In this document: in pieces, positions 7,759-9,455 of the stretch
Layout: every line of letters starts with the position of its first letter
Numbering within the stretch: the stretch's first letter is position 1
Assembly (NCBI GenBank): GCA_022563075.1
Contig: JADFOC010000061.1
Location: 1-9,455, forward strand
Source: Pseudomonadota bacterium
GTDB taxonomy: Bacteria; Pseudomonadota; Gammaproteobacteria; Pseudomonadales; Pseudohongiellaceae
Direction of reading: 5' to 3'
DNA: 9,455 bases
Program-made: the position numbers and the translations under genes
Notes under the pieces: model-generated
What the model was told of the DNA's origin: nothing
Seen by the model: the letters and a program-made list of their open reading frames with translations, nothing else
Database searches by the model: none

Positions 7759-8448
7759 CTAGGAGTAGTCCAACTGCTCTTTAATATAGTTCGGCATCAC
7801 CTGCTCTGCCGCTATCGCTTCACCTAGCGCAAATCTTAGTTTCGCTAATTCGCATAGATCGCCGATATCGCCGATGGGCTGGATCACCGGGCCTTGCAAT
7901 TGAATGCCGAGCTTTGATTCTATCTGCTGGTGATCTTTCCAGCCATCACCTACTCCGACCCATTCACGCGTTGTCGAGTTAAGCTCAAGCGGCAGGCAAA
8001 CCTGGCTCGGCACACAGACTTGTTCGGTACCAGCAAGCACTACGCCAGCCTGGTCTGACTGCAGATAGGCGCCAAAGTAGACTTCATCACCGCGGGCTCT
8101 TTGACTAACCAACAAATGCCTACTGTTTGATTCACGTACTGCGGCCATCGCGCTAACCGCAAGTGTGGACAGGGGCAGCGCAGGTATCGAATTCGCCATG
8201 CTCAAGCCCTGGGTTACACCAATACCAATTCTAAGGCCGGTGAATGAACCTGGGCCAGCCATCACGGCGATGACATCTAGCTGGTTAAGTGTTAACTGAG
8301 CACTACTGAGCAGCTCAGAGATCATGGGAAGTACTTTTTGTGCGGACTGTCTTTCCGCTTCACTACTGCGTTGAATAATACCGTTATTTACCGCGAGTGC
8401 GACAGTGCAGCGTGGCGAAGATGTGTCGATGGCTAAAAGAGTAATCAT
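7759..8448 (-). CDS. tsaB: tRNA threonylcarbamoyladenosine biosynthesis protein TsaB
   Basis: Non-catalytic partner that dimerises with TsaD and, with TsaE, transfers threonylcarbamoyl (made by TsaC/Sua5) to A37 of ANN-decoding tRNAs. It belongs to the ASKHA fold. Features of the 229-residue product are the N-terminal strand LLAIDTSSPRCTVAL (residues 4-18), the signature AGPGSFTGLRIG (64-75) and the EVYFGAY strand (122-128), followed by the variable C-terminal half. I chose ATG at 8448 because it gives the usual family start (M-x2-3-LAIDT). A GTG at 8457 would add only three residues (MVI) and cannot be excluded; neither has a strong ribosome binding site. It is the first gene of the minus-strand unit with uppP and rsmJ. 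The upstream region holds the terminator of the histone-like gene, so a promoter is expected in the short space before it, but none was convincing. Confidence 0.94.
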   Translation of the reverse strand: MITLLAIDTSSPRCTVALAVNNGIIQRSSEAERQSAQKVLPMISELLSSAQLTLNQLDVIAVMAGPGSFTGLRIGIGVTQGLSMANSIPALPLSTLAVSAMAAVRESNSRHLLVSQRARGDEVYFGAYLQSDQAGVVLAGTEQVCVPSQVCLPLELNSTTREWVGVGDGWKDHQQIESKLGIQLQGPVIQPIGDIGDLCELAKLRFALGEAIAAEQVMPNYIKEQLDYS

Positions 8449-8487
8449 GATGACCACATGGGTGGGCCACTGTTGAGAATTTGACGT

Positions 8488-8520
8488 AAAAATCCCCCTT
8501 GAGTCGTCTCAAGAGGGATT
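8488..8520 (-). terminator. Intrinsic terminator of the histone H1-like gene
   Basis: A 13-bp stem with one C/A mismatch (8491-8503 pairing with 8508-8520) closes on the 4-nt loop tcgt. Read on the minus strand the hairpin is aatccctcttgag-acga-ctcaagggggatt, directly followed by T residues (five T in a row at 8492-8488). This is the layout of a rho-independent terminator for transcription coming from the lysine-rich gene, about 95 nt past its stop, and it separates that gene from tsaB. On the plus strand there is no T run after the stem, so it works in one direction only. Confidence 0.8.
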
Positions 8521-8541
8521 CGCGGGAAGCTTCGAGCGAAC

Positions 8542-8579
8542 ATTTACCGCCTGTATGCGGAACTGCACAGGCGGTAAAT
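8542..8579. repeat. Perfect 13-bp inverted repeat between the H1-like gene and tsaB
   Basis: The arms atttaccgcctgt (8542-8554) and acaggcggtaaat (8567-8579) are exact reverse complements around a 12-nt loop. No T tract follows on either strand, so it is not a canonical terminator by itself. It starts 36 nt after the stop codon of the histone-like gene and lies upstream of the T-tailed hairpin. It could be a 3' mRNA-stabilising stem, a tandem-terminator element, or a protein binding palindrome. The sequence directly shows only the symmetry. Confidence 0.8.
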
Positions 8580-8614
8580 ATTCTGGCTAAAGTTACTCGA
8601 TCCAGCGCAGCGGC

Positions 8615-9455
8615 TTATTTCCTTTTACCAGCCGCCTTTTTCCTCGCTGGTGCGTTTCTTTTTGCCGCCTTTTTACGGGCCGGCGCTTTCTTTCGTGCTG
8701 CTTTTTTCCTAGCAGGTGCTTTTCGTTTTACCGCTTTCTTTTTCGCAACCTTCTTTCGAGCAGGTCGCTTTTTCTTAGCGGCCTTGCGCTTTACTGCTTT
8801 TTTCTTGGTTGCTTTCTTCTTGGCTACCTTACGCTTAACCACCTTCTTCTTGGCTACCTTACGCTTAACCACCTTCTTCTTGGCTGTCTTACGCTTGGCC
8901 GCCTTCTTCTTAGCTGCCTTTCGCCTGGCAGGGGCTTTACGCTTGGCTACTTTGCGCTTCGCGGCTTTTTTAGTCGCCGATCTGCGTTTAACGGCCTTTT
9001 TCTTCGCCGCCTTCTTACGCGCTGGCGCCTTCCTCTTCGCGGCTTTCTTCTTAGCGACCTTCTTACGCGCAGGGCGCTTCTTCTTAGCTACTTTCTTTTT
9101 TACTGCCTTGCGCTTAACCGCTTTTTTCTTGGTTACTTTGCGTTTGCCAGCCTTCTTCGTAGCGACTTTGCGTTTAACCACCTTCTTCTTCGCTGTCTTA
9201 CGCTTGGTCGCCTTCTTCTTAGCAACCTTCTTCTTGGCCGCTTTTTTTCTGGCAGGGGCTTTAGGTTTGGCTACTTTGCGCTTTGCCGCCTTTTTCGCAG
9301 CCGATCTGCGTTTAACGGCCTTTTTCTTCGCCGCCTTCTTACCAGCTGGTGCCTTTCTCTTCGCGGCTTTCTTCTTAGCGACCTTCTTCTTAGCGACCTT
9401 CTTACGCGCAGGGCGCTTCTTCTTAGCTACTTTCTTTTTTACTGCCTTGCGCTTG
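8615..9455 (-). CDS. Histone H1-like lysine/alanine-rich repeat protein, 5' end outside window
   Basis: The frame is open from the TAA stop (8615-8617) to the window edge, giving at least 279 residues; the N-terminus is missing. A GTG at 9181 could be taken as a start (188 aa), but it is an internal valine codon: the same lysine-rich repeats continue upstream in frame and no ATG, GTG or TTG codon occurs between 9182 and 9455. The visible protein uses almost only K, R, A, V and P, with rare T, G, S and N. It has no acidic, aromatic, cysteine, leucine or isoleucine residue. It consists of pentads (A/V)(A/V)K(K/R)K broken by PARKK spacers, resembling the C-terminal tails of histone H1, chlamydial Hc2, Bordetella BpH1 and Pseudomonas AlgP. 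It probably binds DNA or RNA through charge and stays disordered until bound (inference). Whether it has an AlgP-like N-terminal domain cannot be seen. A terminator follows it. Confidence 0.85.
   Translation of the reverse strand, partial: KRKAVKKKVAKKKRPARKKVAKKKVAKKKAAKRKAPAGKKAAKKKAVKRRSAAKKAAKRKVAKPKAPARKKAAKKKVAKKKATKRKTAKKKVVKRKVATKKAGKRKVTKKKAVKRKAVKKKVAKKKRPARKKVAKKKAAKRKAPARKKAAKKKAVKRRSATKKAAKRKVAKRKAPARRKAAKKKAAKRKTAKKKVVKRKVAKKKVVKRKVAKKKATKKKAVKRKAAKKKRPARKKVAKKKAVKRKAPARKKAARKKAPARKKAAKRNAPARKKAAGKRK
8821..8880. repeat. Exact 30-bp tandem duplication inside the H1-like gene
   Basis: Bases 8821-8850 and 8851-8880 are identical. A third, diverged unit follows at 8881-8910 (tggctgtctt... 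instead of tggctacctt...). Each unit encodes ten residues (two pentads, [10 protein letters not shown]), so gain or loss of a unit keeps the frame. Confidence 0.95.
8927..9115. repeat. Long internal block repeat, copy nearer the C-terminus
   Basis: This 189-nt block corresponds to 9251-9454 (204 nt), apart from one 15-nt insertion in that other copy and about a dozen mismatches counted by eye. Several stretches of 35-55 nt are identical, including synonymous codon choices. It encodes, in protein order, the [14 protein letters not shown] segment, then AVKRRSA and KRKVAK. A shorter, diverged third copy of the [14 protein letters not shown] segment lies at about 8741-8781. Confidence 0.85.
9251..9454. 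repeat. Long internal block repeat, copy nearer the N-terminus
   Basis: Partner of 8927-9115, offset 324 nt at its left end and 339 nt at its right end because of an inserted 15-nt pentad. It may extend past the window edge, since the last visible base (9455) is the first mismatch seen at that end. Confidence 0.85.
9371..9400. repeat. Exact 15-bp tandem duplication (one pentapeptide)
   Basis: cttcttagcgacctt occurs at 9371-9385 and again at 9386-9400. The counterpart block at 8927-9115 has the unit once. This is the 15-nt difference between the two long copies: a duplicated VAKKK pentad, or its loss from the other copy. Confidence 0.95.

Noticed and set aside
8445..8459. Mini-ORF ATG-TGG-TCA-TCA-TGA overlapping the tsaB start on the minus strand
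   Set aside because: Four codons with no ribosome binding site; overlap by ATGA is readily explained by chance.
8519..8540. Small hairpin ttcgc/gcgaa around gaagcttc between the two large hairpins
   Set aside because: Only 5 bp of stem and one arm is partly used by the terminator hairpin; too weak to support as a separate element.
8615..9455. Array-like periodic repeats resembling CRISPR or a non-coding satellite
   Set aside because: The repeats have no unique spacers, keep one open frame on the minus strand, and all indels are multiples of 15 nt, so they are coding repeats.

Overview
The window looks like a stretch of gammaproteobacterial chromosome with moderate GC content. The evidence is the gene set (map-glnD, an arsC-like gene before dapD-dapE, RsmJ, UppP, TsaB) and DapD itself. 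At 346 aa, DapD is the long form known from Pseudomonas and related marine groups, not the ~274-aa enterobacterial form. The genus cannot be decided from the sequence alone.

Plus strand, 75-6148: five tightly packed genes in one orientation, probably one operon or two overlapping transcription units. They are map (methionine aminopeptidase), glnD (PII uridylyl-transferase/removing enzyme, GTG start inside the map stop), a YffB/Spx-type arsenate-reductase-like gene, dapD and dapE. The last two supply the succinylase branch of diaminopimelate/lysine synthesis. Spacings are -4, 46, 24 and 8 nt. Bases 1-74 are the leader of map; I saw no convincing promoter there.

Minus strand, 8448 down to 6126: tsaB (tRNA t6A synthesis), uppP (undecaprenyl-pyrophosphate phosphatase, TTG start) and rsmJ (16S rRNA m2G1516 methyltransferase). 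Gaps are 17 and 2 nt. rsmJ runs tail-to-tail into dapE with a 23-nt overlap and no visible terminator. DapD/DapE (meso-DAP for peptidoglycan) and UppP (recycling of the lipid carrier) both feed cell-wall synthesis, although they lie in opposing units.

Minus strand, 9455 down to 8615: the 3' part of a long gene for an extremely basic histone-H1-like protein built of (A/V)(A/V)K(K/R)K pentads and PARKK spacers. The frame is open to the window edge with no start codon upstream of an internal GTG at 9181. The real start is therefore outside the window, and at least 279 residues are visible. The gene has a nested repeat structure: 15-nt pentad codons, an exact 30-nt tandem pair, and a ~190-205-nt block present twice. 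It is followed by a 13-bp perfect inverted repeat and then by an intrinsic terminator that insulates it from tsaB. This gene and its 3' structures are the least ordinary part of the window; the rest is well-conserved housekeeping DNA.
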